Counted from the first letter of the stretch, positions 8,264-17,772 are shown. The stretch: DNA of 64,000 bases from GCA-2737725 sp965229355 (GCA_965229355.1 OZ245869.1:2976001-3040000); one strand, 5' to 3'. Notes: generated from the sequence alone by a model not told the origin. Program-made: numbers and translations.

Positions 8264-9184
8264 TTATGGCCAAAGCCACGCTGCGCCACGCACGCCGCTA
8301 GAATCTCCGTACTTTGCAGGCACAATCGGCGTTACGACCGTATCCGAGAACGTGTACTTTTCCAGCAGGGGCGGTACGTCGGTATACAGGCGCGGGATTT
8401 TTGATAACCCGCCGCCCACGACAATAATATTTGGATCAAGCACGTTGATGATGGTGGAGTAGGCGCGCGCGAGGCGGTCTACATATCGATCCATCGCCGC
8501 AACACTCAGCTCATCTTTTTCTAACGCGATTTCTTCCGACGGACGGCTGATGCCGGTCACGCGTTTGAATTCTGCCGCCAAGCCTGGGCCTGATAGGAAT
8601 GTTTCTAAACATCCCTTAAGTCCGCAGTAGCAATCGGGGCCGGGTGTTTCGGCGGCTGTCGCCCACGGCATACGGATATGCCCCCATTCGCCCGTAATAG
8701 CGTTGGGGCCTGAGATGACTTTTTTATCGACCACAAGGCCGCTGCCGGTACCGGTGCCCAAGATGGCGCCAAAGACAACCAACGCGTCTTTGCCTGCGCC
8801 ATCGCTGGCTTCCGACAATGCGAAGCAATTTGCATCATTGCCCAGACGTGTGGGTGTTTTTGAAGCCGCTTCAATATCGCGGTCCAGTGGGTGCCCGATT
8901 AGGCAGACCGAATTCGCACCTTTCACCAAGCCGGTGGCCGGTGAAATGGTGCCGGGGATGCCGACGCCCAATGTGGGTTTTGCACAAATGCTGGCCGTTT
9001 CGGCGGTGGCAATAGCAACCAGATCTGCAATGGCGCGCACAGTTCCGGCGTAATCACCTTGCGGTGTTGGAACACGTTTGCGGAAACGCTCCGCCCCAGA
9101 GCGATCCAGAGAAACGATTTCTATTTTGGTGCCACCCAGGTCGATGCCTAAGCGAATGTCGGCGCGGTATGTGCTGTCGGTCAT
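8264..9184 (-). CDS. mak: ROK-family fructokinase
   Basis: A 306-residue ROK sugar kinase, closest in pattern to fructokinase Mak. It has the phosphate loop LGIDLGGTKIEIV at the N-terminus, the zinc motif CYCGLKGCLETF and the family C-terminus GDSSGVRGAAWLWP. It would phosphorylate fructose to fructose 6-phosphate with ATP in the cytoplasm. The start at ATG 9184 places the phosphate loop at the usual distance; the longer in-frame extension to 9247 is not family-like. No transport gene is adjacent. Other ROK hexokinase activities are possible. Confidence 0.87.
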   Translation of the reverse strand: MTDSTYRADIRLGIDLGGTKIEIVSLDRSGAERFRKRVPTPQGDYAGTVRAIADLVAIATAETASICAKPTLGVGIPGTISPATGLVKGANSVCLIGHPLDRDIEAASKTPTRLGNDANCFALSEASDGAGKDALVVFGAILGTGTGSGLVVDKKVISGPNAITGEWGHIRMPWATAAETPGPDCYCGLKGCLETFLSGPGLAAEFKRVTGISRPSEEIALEKDELSVAAMDRYVDRLARAYSTIINVLDPNIIVVGGGLSKIPRLYTDVPPLLEKYTFSDTVVTPIVPAKYGDSSGVRGAAWLWP

Positions 9185-9262
9185 GAAATTGAATTTACGG
9201 TAGTGGCCCCTATATGTCCCATACGCTAGCATGCCACGAATTGACAAGGTTCATCCGATTGC

Positions 9263-10129
9263 ATGTCCTCTGATCCGGTGATTACTGCGTTTCACGAGCC
9301 GGTCACCGGCAGCCTGACCTATGTCGTGGCTGATCCTGCGACAAAGCAGGCCGCGATTGTCGACCCTGTTCTGAATTACGATGCCAATTCTGGGCGCACC
9401 AGCACCACATCCATCGACGCGGTTCTAGACGACGTGCGCCGCCAAGGTTTGACAGTGGAATGGATTTTAGAAACTCACGTACATGCTGATCATTTAACTG
9501 CCGCTGACTATGTAAAATCCAAACTGAACGCCAAGCTGGCCATCGGTGGTCAAGTGCAGGTGGTGCAAAAGCTGTTCGGTACGCTATTTAATATCGCTAG
9601 CACTATTGCCCCCAATGCGTCTGACTTCGATCAAACGTTTAAAGACGGTGAAGAATTTAAGATCGGGAATTTAACGGCCAAGGTGTTGCACACGCCGGGT
9701 CATACACCTGCCTGCATCAGCTATGTGATCGGTAATGCGGTGTTTGTGGGTGATGCGCTGTTCATGCCCGACTATGGCACCGCGCGGTGTGATTTCCCCG
9801 GTGGGGATGCGGCAACGCTTTACAACTCCATCCATAAAATTCTGTCGCGGCCAGACAATACGCACGTTTACGTGGGGCACGATTACGGCCCAGGTGGCCG
9901 CGAGATAAAATGGGACGCGACTGTGGCCGAGCACAAAGCCAACAATGTGCATATCGGCGGCGGTGTGCCCCAAGACAAGTTCGTGGCGATGCGCGCCGCC
10001 CGTGATAAAACATTGGCGTTGCCGAACCTGATTATTCAATCAGTACAGGTGAACATTCGCGGTGGGCGTTTGCCTGAACCCGAAAGTAACGGCACGCGGT
10101 ATTTGAAAATCCCACTCGATAAATTCTGA
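9263..10129 (+). CDS. MBL-fold persulfide dioxygenase-like protein
   Basis: A 288-residue metallo-beta-lactamase-fold protein. The metal motif is THVHADH (residues 71-77), with VLHTPGHTPACISYV and VGDALFMPDYGTARCDFPGG further on; the latter is characteristic of the ETHE1/Blh branch. Those enzymes use one Fe(II) to oxidise glutathione persulfide to sulfite and glutathione. There is no fused rhodanese domain. The stop overlaps the start of the next gene (TGATG). Product sulfite could feed the SoeABC-like complex at 56.7-61.3 kb. A general glyoxalase-II-like hydrolase is the alternative. Confidence 0.82.
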   Translation: MSSDPVITAFHEPVTGSLTYVVADPATKQAAIVDPVLNYDANSGRTSTTSIDAVLDDVRRQGLTVEWILETHVHADHLTAADYVKSKLNAKLAIGGQVQVVQKLFGTLFNIASTIAPNASDFDQTFKDGEEFKIGNLTAKVLHTPGHTPACISYVIGNAVFVGDALFMPDYGTARCDFPGGDAATLYNSIHKILSRPDNTHVYVGHDYGPGGREIKWDATVAEHKANNVHIGGGVPQDKFVAMRAARDKTLALPNLIIQSVQVNIRGGRLPEPESNGTRYLKIPLDKF

Positions 10130-11064
10130 TGTCCACAAACACACTCATCGTCACACATTTAAGTGGTCTCGCGCACGATACCGGTCCGTATCACCCGGAA
10201 TCGCCAGATCGTTTGCGCAGTGTGTTAAACGCGCTCGCGCAGTCTGATTTCAAAGATGTCGCGCGTGAGGATGCGCCGCTGGTGACGCCAGAACAAATTG
10301 CGCGCGCACATCCAGGGGCGTTTGCCGCGAACCTGAGTAAGGCTATGCCGACATCGGGCCGTCATAACATCGATGCCGATACGGTGGTGTCACCCGGCTC
10401 GAACGAAGCCATGCTGCGCGCGGCAGGGGCTGTCGTGCGCGGTGTTGATGCGGTGGCCAAGGGTGAAGCCCGCAATGCGTTTTCTGCGATGCGCCCGCCG
10501 GGGCATCACGCGGAATCATCACGTGCGATGGGGTTCTGCCTCATCAATAATGCGGCGGTTGGTGCGTACCATGCGCGCGCGGTGCACGGCTTTCAGCGTG
10601 TGGCGGTGATTGATTTTGATGTGCACCACGGCAACGGCACGCAGGATATTTTCTGGGATGATGCCGATGCGTTTTATGCCTCGACCCATCAATTCCCGTT
10701 TTACCCAGGCACAGGGGCCAGGGCCGAAAAGGGCGCACACAATAATATCGTGAACGTGCCTTTAAATGCGGGGAGCCGGGGCGATGTGTTCCGGGGTGGA
10801 TTCCGCGATGAAATTCTGCCTGCGCTGACGGCCTTCAAACCGGATTTCATCATTATTTCCGCTGGGTTTGATGCCCACAAAGACGACCCCCTGGCGCAGT
10901 TGGGCCTGACTGAAACCGACTTTGCCTGGGCCACCGCCGCCCTGATGGATGTGGCCAATGCCACGTGCGCGGGGCGGGTGGTATCGGTGCTCGAGGGCGG
11001 CTATAACCTCGACGCGCTGGCCGAGAGTGTGACGGCCCATGTTCAGACGCTCAAAGATCACTAA
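10129..11064 (+). CDS. histone deacetylase-like amidohydrolase
   Basis: A 311-residue member of the class II HDAC/acetoin-utilisation/acetylpolyamine amidohydrolase superfamily. Recognisable parts are the GPYHPESPDRL opening, the MRPPGHHAE His pair, the zinc-ligand region VIDFDVHHGNGTQDIFW, the ISAGFDAHKDDPL motif and the C-terminal EGGYNLDAL. It is a Zn-dependent enzyme removing acetyl groups from small molecules or lysines; the substrate is not predictable. One-base coupling to the upstream dioxygenase gene and 14 bp to xseB suggest a joint transcript. Confidence 0.9.
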   Translation: MSTNTLIVTHLSGLAHDTGPYHPESPDRLRSVLNALAQSDFKDVAREDAPLVTPEQIARAHPGAFAANLSKAMPTSGRHNIDADTVVSPGSNEAMLRAAGAVVRGVDAVAKGEARNAFSAMRPPGHHAESSRAMGFCLINNAAVGAYHARAVHGFQRVAVIDFDVHHGNGTQDIFWDDADAFYASTHQFPFYPGTGARAEKGAHNNIVNVPLNAGSRGDVFRGGFRDEILPALTAFKPDFIIISAGFDAHKDDPLAQLGLTETDFAWATAALMDVANATCAGRVVSVLEGGYNLDALAESVTAHVQTLKDH

Positions 11065-11078
11065 AGGCAGGATTACGA

Positions 11079-11333
11079 ATGGCTAAGGCACCCGCTCAAC
11101 CCATCCCTGAAGACATTGCCAAGCTGGGCTTTGAAGAGGCGATGAAGGAACTGGAAGCGATCGTCCAGAGCCTCGAGCGCGGCCAAGTGAAGCTGGATGA
11201 AGCGGTTGAGAAGTACACCCGTGGTTCGGCCTTGAAGGCGCACTGCGAAGCCAAATTGGCGGACGCCAAAATGAAGGTCGAGAAGATCACGCAAGCGGGT
11301 AAAGCGCTGGGCTTAGAGCCCATGGACGCTTAA
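11079..11333 (+). CDS. xseB: exodeoxyribonuclease VII small subunit
   Basis: An 84-residue protein with the XseB core LGFEEAMKELEAIVQSLERGQVKLDEAVEKYTRG. The small subunit binds XseA to form the single-strand DNA exonuclease VII; XseA is not in the window. A Shine-Dalgarno AGGCAGGA lies before the ATG. It heads the xseB-ispA-dxs-tlyA run found widely in alphaproteobacteria. Confidence 0.95.
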   Translation: MAKAPAQPIPEDIAKLGFEEAMKELEAIVQSLERGQVKLDEAVEKYTRGSALKAHCEAKLADAKMKVEKITQAGKALGLEPMDA

Positions 11334-11359
11334 GCCCATGGACAAAGCTTAACGCGTTT

Positions 11360-12244
11360 ATGTCTGCGGATTTCAAATCCACGCTGAATGATGTTGCTGC
11401 GGCAGTGAATGCCGCGCTGGATCATCTTATTCCCGCTGTCAGCACGCCTGAAAAGCAAGTTGTCGATGCGATGCGCTATGCGGCCTTAGATGGCGGCAAG
11501 CGCTTCCGGCCGTTTTTGGTGTGTGCGAGTGCCGACATGCTGAAGGTGCCGCGCGCATATTCTATACGCGTCGCAGCAGCCATTGAGATGGTGCACTGCT
11601 ATTCGCTGATCCATGATGATCTGCCCGCGATGGATAACGATGACTTACGGCGCGGGCGGCCCACGGTTCACAAACATTGGGACGACGCGACGGCGATTCT
11701 GGCGGGCGATGCGCTGCTGACACTCGCCTTTGAAGTGGTTGCCGCGCCTGCGACACATTTCGATGCCAACGTGCGCACGAATTTAGTCACGGCGCTGGCC
11801 AAAGGCGCTGGGGCGGCGGGCATGGTGGGCGGTCAGATGATCGACCTTAGCTCGTCTGGGGCGTTGGATGTGGATGCGTTGACCCACTTGCAGAATTTAA
11901 AGACCGGGCAGCTGATCGCGTTTTCAGCGGCGGCAGGCGCGATTCTGGCGGGGGATTCAACCGCCCAAAAGGCGCTGTTTTCCTATGGGCTAGATTTGGG
12001 CCTCGCCTTCCAGATCACCGACGACATCTTGGATGTCGAGGGCTCCAGCGGGGATTTGGGCAAAACCCCAGGTAAGGACGCGGCGGCCGGGAAGGGCACT
12101 TTTGTCTCCCGCCTGGGGGTGGGAGGTGCTAAAACCCTGGCCAGCCAGACAATTGAGCGGGCCGAGGGCCATTTGGCGCCCTTTGGGCCAGCGGCCAACG
12201 TGCTGCGGCAAGCCGCCCAATTTGTCCTGAGCCGTAAATCGTGA
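11360..12244 (+). CDS. ispA: geranylgeranyl/farnesyl diphosphate synthase
   Basis: A 294-residue trans-isoprenyl diphosphate synthase. The first Asp-rich motif is SLIHDDLPAMDNDDLRRG and the second is ITDDILD; GGKRFRP near the N-terminus binds the diphosphate. It condenses IPP with allylic diphosphates to farnesyl-PP, feeding quinone, undecaprenyl and hopanoid synthesis. It lies between xseB and dxs, the usual order, with gaps under 30 bp. Chain length (C15 versus C20) is inferred from context rather than tested. Confidence 0.93.
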   Translation: MSADFKSTLNDVAAAVNAALDHLIPAVSTPEKQVVDAMRYAALDGGKRFRPFLVCASADMLKVPRAYSIRVAAAIEMVHCYSLIHDDLPAMDNDDLRRGRPTVHKHWDDATAILAGDALLTLAFEVVAAPATHFDANVRTNLVTALAKGAGAAGMVGGQMIDLSSSGALDVDALTHLQNLKTGQLIAFSAAAGAILAGDSTAQKALFSYGLDLGLAFQITDDILDVEGSSGDLGKTPGKDAAAGKGTFVSRLGVGGAKTLASQTIERAEGHLAPFGPAANVLRQAAQFVLSRKS

Positions 12245-12269
12245 TGTTAACTAATTAAGCGGTTCCTTC

Positions 12270-14207
12270 GTGTCCGAGACCCCGACTCCTCCGCAAACGC
12301 CTCTGCTTGATAACGTGTCAGGCCCCAAAGACCTGCGCAATTTATCCATCGAGCAACTGACCCAATTAGCGGGCGAAGTGCGCGCCGAGACGATTCATTC
12401 CGTCTCGCGCACCGGTGGTCACTTGGGTGCTGGCTTGGGCGTGGTGGAATTAACCGTGGCTCTGCACCATGTGTTTGAAACACCTGCCGACCGGCTGATC
12501 TGGGATGTGGGCCACCAGGCTTATCCGCATAAAATTCTCACTGGCCGCCGCGACCGTATGACCACGATCCGTCAAAAAGACGGGCTGTCGGGTTTTACGA
12601 TGCGCAGCGAAAGCGAATACGACCCCTTCGGTGCGGGCCATAGCTCGACGTCGATCTCGGCGGGTTTGGGCATGGCCGTCGCGCGCGATTTGATGGGCGG
12701 CGATAATCATGTGATTGCTGTGATTGGCGACGGTGCCATGAGCGCTGGCATGGCGTATGAGGCCATGAACAACGCGGGCTCGATGAATAGCCGGTTGATC
12801 GTGATCTTGAACGATAACGATATGTCCATCGCGCCGCCTGTGGGTGCAATGAGTGCTTATCTATCGCGACTGCTTTCATCAAAGCCGTACATTGGTTTGC
12901 GTCAGGCGTTGAAACAAATCGCCTCGGTGTTCCCGAAGCCGTTGGAAGAAGCCGCCCGCAAAGCCGAAGAGTACACGCGAGGCATGGTTACCGGCGGCAC
13001 GCTGTTTGAAGAATTGGGTTTCTATTACGTCGGGCCTTTGGATGGTCACAGGATCGACCACTTAGTGCCGGTGTTGCGCAACGTGCGCGATGCCGAGTTC
13101 GGGCCGATCTTGGTTCACGTGGTGACGCAAAAAGGCAAAGGCTACGCGCCTGCTGAAGCGTCTGCCGACAAGTTCCATGGCGTGACAAAATTCGATGTGG
13201 TGTCGGGCGCGCAAGTGAAAGCCCAAGCGCAAGCGCCGTCGTATACGTCGGTATTTGCCAAGGGCCTGATTGCCGAAGCCGAAACTGACGACAAGATTGT
13301 CGCGATTTCGGCCGCCATGCCCGGCGGCACAGGCCTTGATAAATTTGGCGAGAAATTCCCCAAGCGCACGTTCGATGTGGGCATTGCCGAGCAACATGCC
13401 GTCACGTTTGCGGCAGGTTTGGCGACGGAAGGCTTCAAGCCGTTCTGTGCGATTTACTCAACATTCCTGCAGCGCGCATATGACCAAGTGGTGCATGACG
13501 TCGCGGTGCAGAACTTGCCCGTTCGGTTTGCCATGGACCGTGCTGGTTACGTGGGTGCTGATGGCGCGACGCACGCTGGCTCGTTTGATTTGGCGTTCTT
13601 AGGGTGCTTGCCCAATTTCACCATCATGGCTGCGGCTGACGAAGCCGAGTTGATGCACATGGTCGCAACCGCTGCGGCGCACGATTCAGGGCCCATTGCC
13701 TTGCGTTATCCGCGCGGCGAGGGCGTTGGTGTTGAACTGCCGGTGCGTGGCTCTGTGTTGCCGATCGGTAAAGGCCGTATTGTGCGCGAAGGCACATCGG
13801 TTGCACTCCTCAGCATCGGTACGCGTTTGGCAGATTGCTTGAAGGCCGCTGATACGTTGGCGGCACGTGGGCTCACCTGTACGGTGGCTGACGCGCGCTT
13901 TGCAAAGCCGCTTGATAAAGATTTGATCGCGCAATTGGCCGAGCACCATGAAGTGCTGATTACGGTAGAAGAAGGCTCATCCGGCGGCTTTGGGGCTGCG
14001 GTGCTGCAGTATCTCGCCTCAAGCGGGCGTTTGGATCGCGGCCTTAAAATCCGCACGCTGACCATGCCTGACGTGTTCTTTGAACAAGCCAAACCGGAAG
14101 AGCAATTAAAAGCCGCAGGCTTGAATGCGTTCTACATCGCGCAAGCTGCTGTGGGTGCCTTGGGTATGGATGTGGGCAAGACGCTGCCCGGCCTCGCTAG
14201 CGCTTAA
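12270..14207 (+). CDS. dxs: 1-deoxy-D-xylulose-5-phosphate synthase
   Basis: A 645-residue thiamine-diphosphate enzyme, the entry step of the MEP isoprenoid pathway (pyruvate + glyceraldehyde 3-phosphate). It shows HSVSRTGGHLGAGLGVVELTVALH, the TPP motif GDGAMSAGMAYEAMNNAG, the transketolase pyrimidine-domain segment DVGIAEQHAVTFAAGLA and a C-terminal transketolase domain. GTG start at 12270. Directly downstream of ispA and 4 bp before tlyA, consistent with one operon. Confidence 0.96.
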   Translation: MSETPTPPQTPLLDNVSGPKDLRNLSIEQLTQLAGEVRAETIHSVSRTGGHLGAGLGVVELTVALHHVFETPADRLIWDVGHQAYPHKILTGRRDRMTTIRQKDGLSGFTMRSESEYDPFGAGHSSTSISAGLGMAVARDLMGGDNHVIAVIGDGAMSAGMAYEAMNNAGSMNSRLIVILNDNDMSIAPPVGAMSAYLSRLLSSKPYIGLRQALKQIASVFPKPLEEAARKAEEYTRGMVTGGTLFEELGFYYVGPLDGHRIDHLVPVLRNVRDAEFGPILVHVVTQKGKGYAPAEASADKFHGVTKFDVVSGAQVKAQAQAPSYTSVFAKGLIAEAETDDKIVAISAAMPGGTGLDKFGEKFPKRTFDVGIAEQHAVTFAAGLATEGFKPFCAIYSTFLQRAYDQVVHDVAVQNLPVRFAMDRAGYVGADGATHAGSFDLAFLGCLPNFTIMAAADEAELMHMVATAAAHDSGPIALRYPRGEGVGVELPVRGSVLPIGKGRIVREGTSVALLSIGTRLADCLKAADTLAARGLTCTVADARFAKPLDKDLIAQLAEHHEVLITVEEGSSGGFGAAVLQYLASSGRLDRGLKIRTLTMPDVFFEQAKPEEQLKAAGLNAFYIAQAAVGALGMDVGKTLPGLASA

Positions 14208-14211
14208 GGTC

Positions 14212-14958
14212 GTGAAGGCCAAAAAAATCCGCCTTGATGAATTGCTGGTGGCGCGTGGTCTTGCCGATGACAAGACCAAAGCCCAAGCGCTGATCATGTC
14301 GGGCATCGTGTTCCACGGTGAACAGCGCTTATCGGCTGCTGGCGATAAAGTCCCAGAAGATTACGAGATTATTGTGCGTGGCCGCGAACATCCATGGGTG
14401 TCGCGCGGTGGGTTAAAGCTTGCGCATGGGCTGGAGCATTTCAAATTCGACCCCAAAGGCCGTGTGTGCATTGATGTGGGCTGCTCTACAGGTGGGTTTA
14501 CTGATGTCTTGCTGACGCATGATGCCGCGAAAGTTTACGCGGTCGATGTGGGCTACGGCCAAGTCGCTGAAAAATTGCGCAAAGATGCGCGCGTTGTCGT
14601 GATGGAACGCACCAACGCGCGTCACCTTACGTCCGAACTCATCCCAGAGGCGGTGAATGCAATTGTCTGCGATGCTAGCTTTATTGGCTTGCGCACGGTG
14701 TTGCCCGCCAGCATGTCCTTAGCGACATCGGGCACGTTCATGGTGGCACTGATCAAGCCGCAGTTTGAAGCGCGTAAAGATCAGATTGGGGCCAAAGGTG
14801 TTGTGCGTGACGAAAGCGTACATACCGAAGTGTGCGAGACCATCCGTGAGTGGTTGGCTGCGCAACCGGGCTGGACGGTGCTAGGCATTACACGCAGCCC
14901 CATCACAGGTCCTGAAGGCAACGTCGAATTTTTAATCGGCGCGCTCTTTGAGCGGTAA
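14212..14958 (+). CDS. tlyA: TlyA-family 2'-O rRNA methyltransferase
   Basis: A 248-residue protein with an N-terminal S4 RNA-binding domain (IRLDELLVARGLADDKTKAQALIMSG) and an FtsJ-like SAM domain (CIDVGCSTGGFTDVLL, VYAVDVGYGQ). TlyA enzymes make 2'-O-methylcytidines in 16S/23S rRNA; older names call it hemolysin A. The GTG at 14212, 4 bp after dxs, fits the S4 domain start; the frame is open further back to 14125 inside dxs but that part is not family-like. The last 27 bp overlap the AraC-family gene on the other strand. Confidence 0.92.
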   Translation: MKAKKIRLDELLVARGLADDKTKAQALIMSGIVFHGEQRLSAAGDKVPEDYEIIVRGREHPWVSRGGLKLAHGLEHFKFDPKGRVCIDVGCSTGGFTDVLLTHDAAKVYAVDVGYGQVAEKLRKDARVVVMERTNARHLTSELIPEAVNAIVCDASFIGLRTVLPASMSLATSGTFMVALIKPQFEARKDQIGAKGVVRDESVHTEVCETIREWLAAQPGWTVLGITRSPITGPEGNVEFLIGALFER

Positions 14959-15825
14959 GAACACGTCCGCCACCGCTTCATGCTCGGGCACTTCCGGGAA
15001 GAACTTTAAGCGTTGGCAGTAAATCGGGAAGTCGCGCGTTTCTTCGCCACTGGCCGGAAGCCAATCGCGATACAGATAAAGGGCTGCGGGCTCGAGGTTA
15101 TCTGTGTTGCCAACCACACGCAGCACCGCGCAACGTCCGCCAGGTATTTCACCAGCTTTGATGTCTTGGTCGTTCGCTGTGACTGATTGGGATGTCCCCA
15201 CGCAAAGATCGACGCTGTAGTCGGCGGGTGAATCAGGGCGTCGCTCTGATCGCCAGACATTGAACGTGGGGCTTATTTTGGGGTGCAAGCCCATCGCTTT
15301 GCGCCACGCGATGAAACGCTGGATGGTAGCACCCAGCAATGCCGGGTCGCCGCGATGTTCCATGATGGCCACAGGAGTCGTCGGTACATCGCGGATTGTT
15401 ACATCGGCAGCGGTAAATGTTTTTGGCATCAGTTTGTTCCTTGCGTCATCAAGTGGCCCGAAGGCCGCAAGCCACGCCTCCCAATTGGGAGAGTCTCGGA
15501 ACGACGAAGGCGATTGCCCAAACCGTTGCCGAAAGGCACGGGCGAAGGCATCAGGCGCATCGTAACCAGCATCCATCGCAATGTCCGTGACGCTTTGTGC
15601 ATCCCGATAAGCCAGCCGGTATGACGCACGCTTCATGCGGGCCAGCTGAATATAGCGATGCACAGAGAGCCCAAAGGTCGCTGTGAACTGCCGATGGAAG
15701 TGATACTTCGAGTAGGCGGCAACGCCACTCAATGCGTCTAGATCAAGATCATCTTCAAGATGCTGGTCGATATAATCCAGCACCCGCTGCATCCGGGTAT
15801 GGTAGTTTTGAAGCGCCGCCGTCAT
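14932..15825 (-). CDS. AraC-family regulator with GyrI-like effector domain
   Basis: A 297-residue protein. The N-terminal AraC/XylS DNA-binding domain carries two helix-turn-helix units (LDLDALSGVAAYSKYHFHRQF and VTDIAMDAGYDAPDAFARAFRQRFGQSPSSFR). The C-terminal half (VTIRDVPTTPVAIMEHRGDP ... CAVLRVVGNTDN) is a GyrI-like/BacR small-molecule-binding domain, as in Rob- and SoxS-like multidrug-response regulators. The start at ATG 15825 has GGAGAA upstream. It converges with, and overlaps by 27 bp, tlyA. Targets are unknown. Confidence 0.9.
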   Translation of the reverse strand: MTAALQNYHTRMQRVLDYIDQHLEDDLDLDALSGVAAYSKYHFHRQFTATFGLSVHRYIQLARMKRASYRLAYRDAQSVTDIAMDAGYDAPDAFARAFRQRFGQSPSSFRDSPNWEAWLAAFGPLDDARNKLMPKTFTAADVTIRDVPTTPVAIMEHRGDPALLGATIQRFIAWRKAMGLHPKISPTFNVWRSERRPDSPADYSVDLCVGTSQSVTANDQDIKAGEIPGGRCAVLRVVGNTDNLEPAALYLYRDWLPASGEETRDFPIYCQRLKFFPEVPEHEAVADVFLPLKERAD

Positions 15826-15922
15826 CGTTCTGTTCTCCGTGGCAGCGCTATTTAAACGCACGAAGATATAACCCGCTCGACCGATCTTGCGGTTTTGGCG
15901 CGGAGCAGAGTACGGCTGCGAC

Positions 15923-17710
15923 TTAGTTCACACGCACCGGTTCGGCGTACATTTGTACCCCAGAGCGATTCATGGCTTTGCCTGCTTCCGTCAGCGGAGC
16001 CACATCATGCAGCAACGTATTGATGGTGCTGAGGCCGCTCATGATGCCGAAGGGTAAGCCGCCGTCTTCAAAGGCCTTGAACAGTTTCTTCCACGGATCT
16101 TCCGGCGCTGGGAAGGGTACCAAACGCACGGTGTCGGTTGGTTTCAGGCCCAGTTTTTCTTTGGTGTAGTCAATTGCGCGGCCATAGCCGCCCAACTCGT
16201 CTACCAACCCGGCCTTCAAAGCATCAGCACCCGTCCACACGCGGCCACGCGCATTGCGCTCTAACTCGGCCACGTCTTTGTTGCGGCCCTTGGCGGCTTT
16301 GGTGGTGAAGTCGGCGTAGGCGGCATCAATCATTTCGTTCAGCCGCGCCCAATCTTTGGGTGAGAACTCTGTGGTGCTGCTGAACATACCGGCAGAGTCA
16401 CCAAACGAGATACGGTCCCAGTTGATGTCGAGTTTGCTGAACGCGCCACCAAACACCAGCTTGCCCATGATGACGCCAATCGAGCCTGTGATGGTCGCGG
16501 GTTGCGCAAATACGCGGTCGGCTGACATCGCCAGGAAGTAACCGCCCGACGCAGCAGTATTGCCCATGCTGACGATGATCGGCTTCTTGGCTTTGGCCAG
16601 AACCAACTCACGCCAGATGGTGTCGGATGCAACATAAGACCCACCAGGGCTGTCGATCCGCAGCAGAATAGCGTCGATGCTGTCATCGGCGGCTGCATCA
16701 GAAACAGCTTCTGCGAAGCTTTCAGACTTCACGCCATCGCTTGAGCCAAACGGATCGTTGTCATCGCTGCCGCGTGTGATTTCGCCAATGGCGTTGATGA
16801 CGGCCACTTTCTTTTTCGGTTCAGCGCGGCCCGGCAATGGGCCGTAAGCAAGGTACTTGTTGATTTCGACGGCTTCCGCATCGGGCAGACGCTTTTCCAC
16901 TTCCGCTTCAAATTCGTCGCGGTAACCCAAGCGGTCGATTAATTTCGCTTCGAGTGCTTCTTGAGAGAGTAACGGCCCCTTATCGATCATGCGGCGCACC
17001 ACAGCAGCATCGAGCGAGCGGTCTTTAGAAATGCCCGACACAAACTGATCAAAGAACGAGCCGAGCAATGCTTGCAGCGCTTCTTTGTTGGCGGGCGAGA
17101 TGCGTTCGTTGGTCAGGTTCTCCATCGCACTTTTGTATTCTTTGCGCTGGATCACGTTGGCCTTCACGCCAAAGCGGTCCAGGAAGCCTTTGAAGAACGG
17201 TTGTTCAATGCCAATGCCAGCCAAGCCAACGGTGCCAGAAGGTTGCACCCACAACTCGCTGAAAGATGAGGCGAGGTAATAAGACGGCGTGGCGCCGGTG
17301 CCTTCACCGATGGTTTCAGAATACAGCAGCGCCGGTTTGCCCGAGGTTCTGAATTCCGCAATCACATCGCGCACATCTTGCACCTGGGCCAGGCCCAACG
17401 GCTGCTCGGTCATGTTGGCGACAATGCCGACCACCCGGGCATCATCTTTCGCGCGGCGAATAGCGATGATGGCGTCTTGGAGTGTGGTGCGGCTTTTTAA
17501 GGAAAAGCCTTCCAGGCGACGGCCGCTGGAGCCTTCGACAAATCCTTCATCAAGATCGAGCTTCAGCACGATCTTTGCGGGAGGCGTCGGTGTTGCAGGC
17601 CCTAAATTCTCAGCCTTCATGACGGCGTAAATGCCAAGCCCGGTCAGCGCGACGATGAAGAAGCCGATGCTGGCGAAAACGCCGAGGATCAGTTTGCCGA
17701 GGAATTTCAT
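15923..17710 (-). CDS. sppA: signal peptide peptidase SppA (67K type)
   Basis: A 595-residue membrane-anchored serine protease that degrades cleaved signal peptides at the inner membrane. One N-terminal transmembrane helix (LILGVFASIGFFIVALTGLG) is followed by tandem SppA domains. The likely catalytic Lys is in EYKSAMENLTN of the first domain and the Ser in TAASGGYFLAMSADR of the second; length matches the long, two-domain form. The ATG has TAAGGA upstream. It is followed by aroC-fabI on the same strand upstream but separated by 62 bp, so co-transcription is possible. Confidence 0.93.
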   Translation of the reverse strand: MKFLGKLILGVFASIGFFIVALTGLGIYAVMKAENLGPATPTPPAKIVLKLDLDEGFVEGSSGRRLEGFSLKSRTTLQDAIIAIRRAKDDARVVGIVANMTEQPLGLAQVQDVRDVIAEFRTSGKPALLYSETIGEGTGATPSYYLASSFSELWVQPSGTVGLAGIGIEQPFFKGFLDRFGVKANVIQRKEYKSAMENLTNERISPANKEALQALLGSFFDQFVSGISKDRSLDAAVVRRMIDKGPLLSQEALEAKLIDRLGYRDEFEAEVEKRLPDAEAVEINKYLAYGPLPGRAEPKKKVAVINAIGEITRGSDDNDPFGSSDGVKSESFAEAVSDAAADDSIDAILLRIDSPGGSYVASDTIWRELVLAKAKKPIIVSMGNTAASGGYFLAMSADRVFAQPATITGSIGVIMGKLVFGGAFSKLDINWDRISFGDSAGMFSSTTEFSPKDWARLNEMIDAAYADFTTKAAKGRNKDVAELERNARGRVWTGADALKAGLVDELGGYGRAIDYTKEKLGLKPTDTVRLVPFPAPEDPWKKLFKAFEDGGLPFGIMSGLSTINTLLHDVAPLTEAGKAMNRSGVQMYAEPVRVN

Positions 17711-17772
17711 AGCCCTGTCCTTAATAAGCTGCGGGGAGCAGCGTGAAGTGAGAACAACGCAGCAATAAAAAA

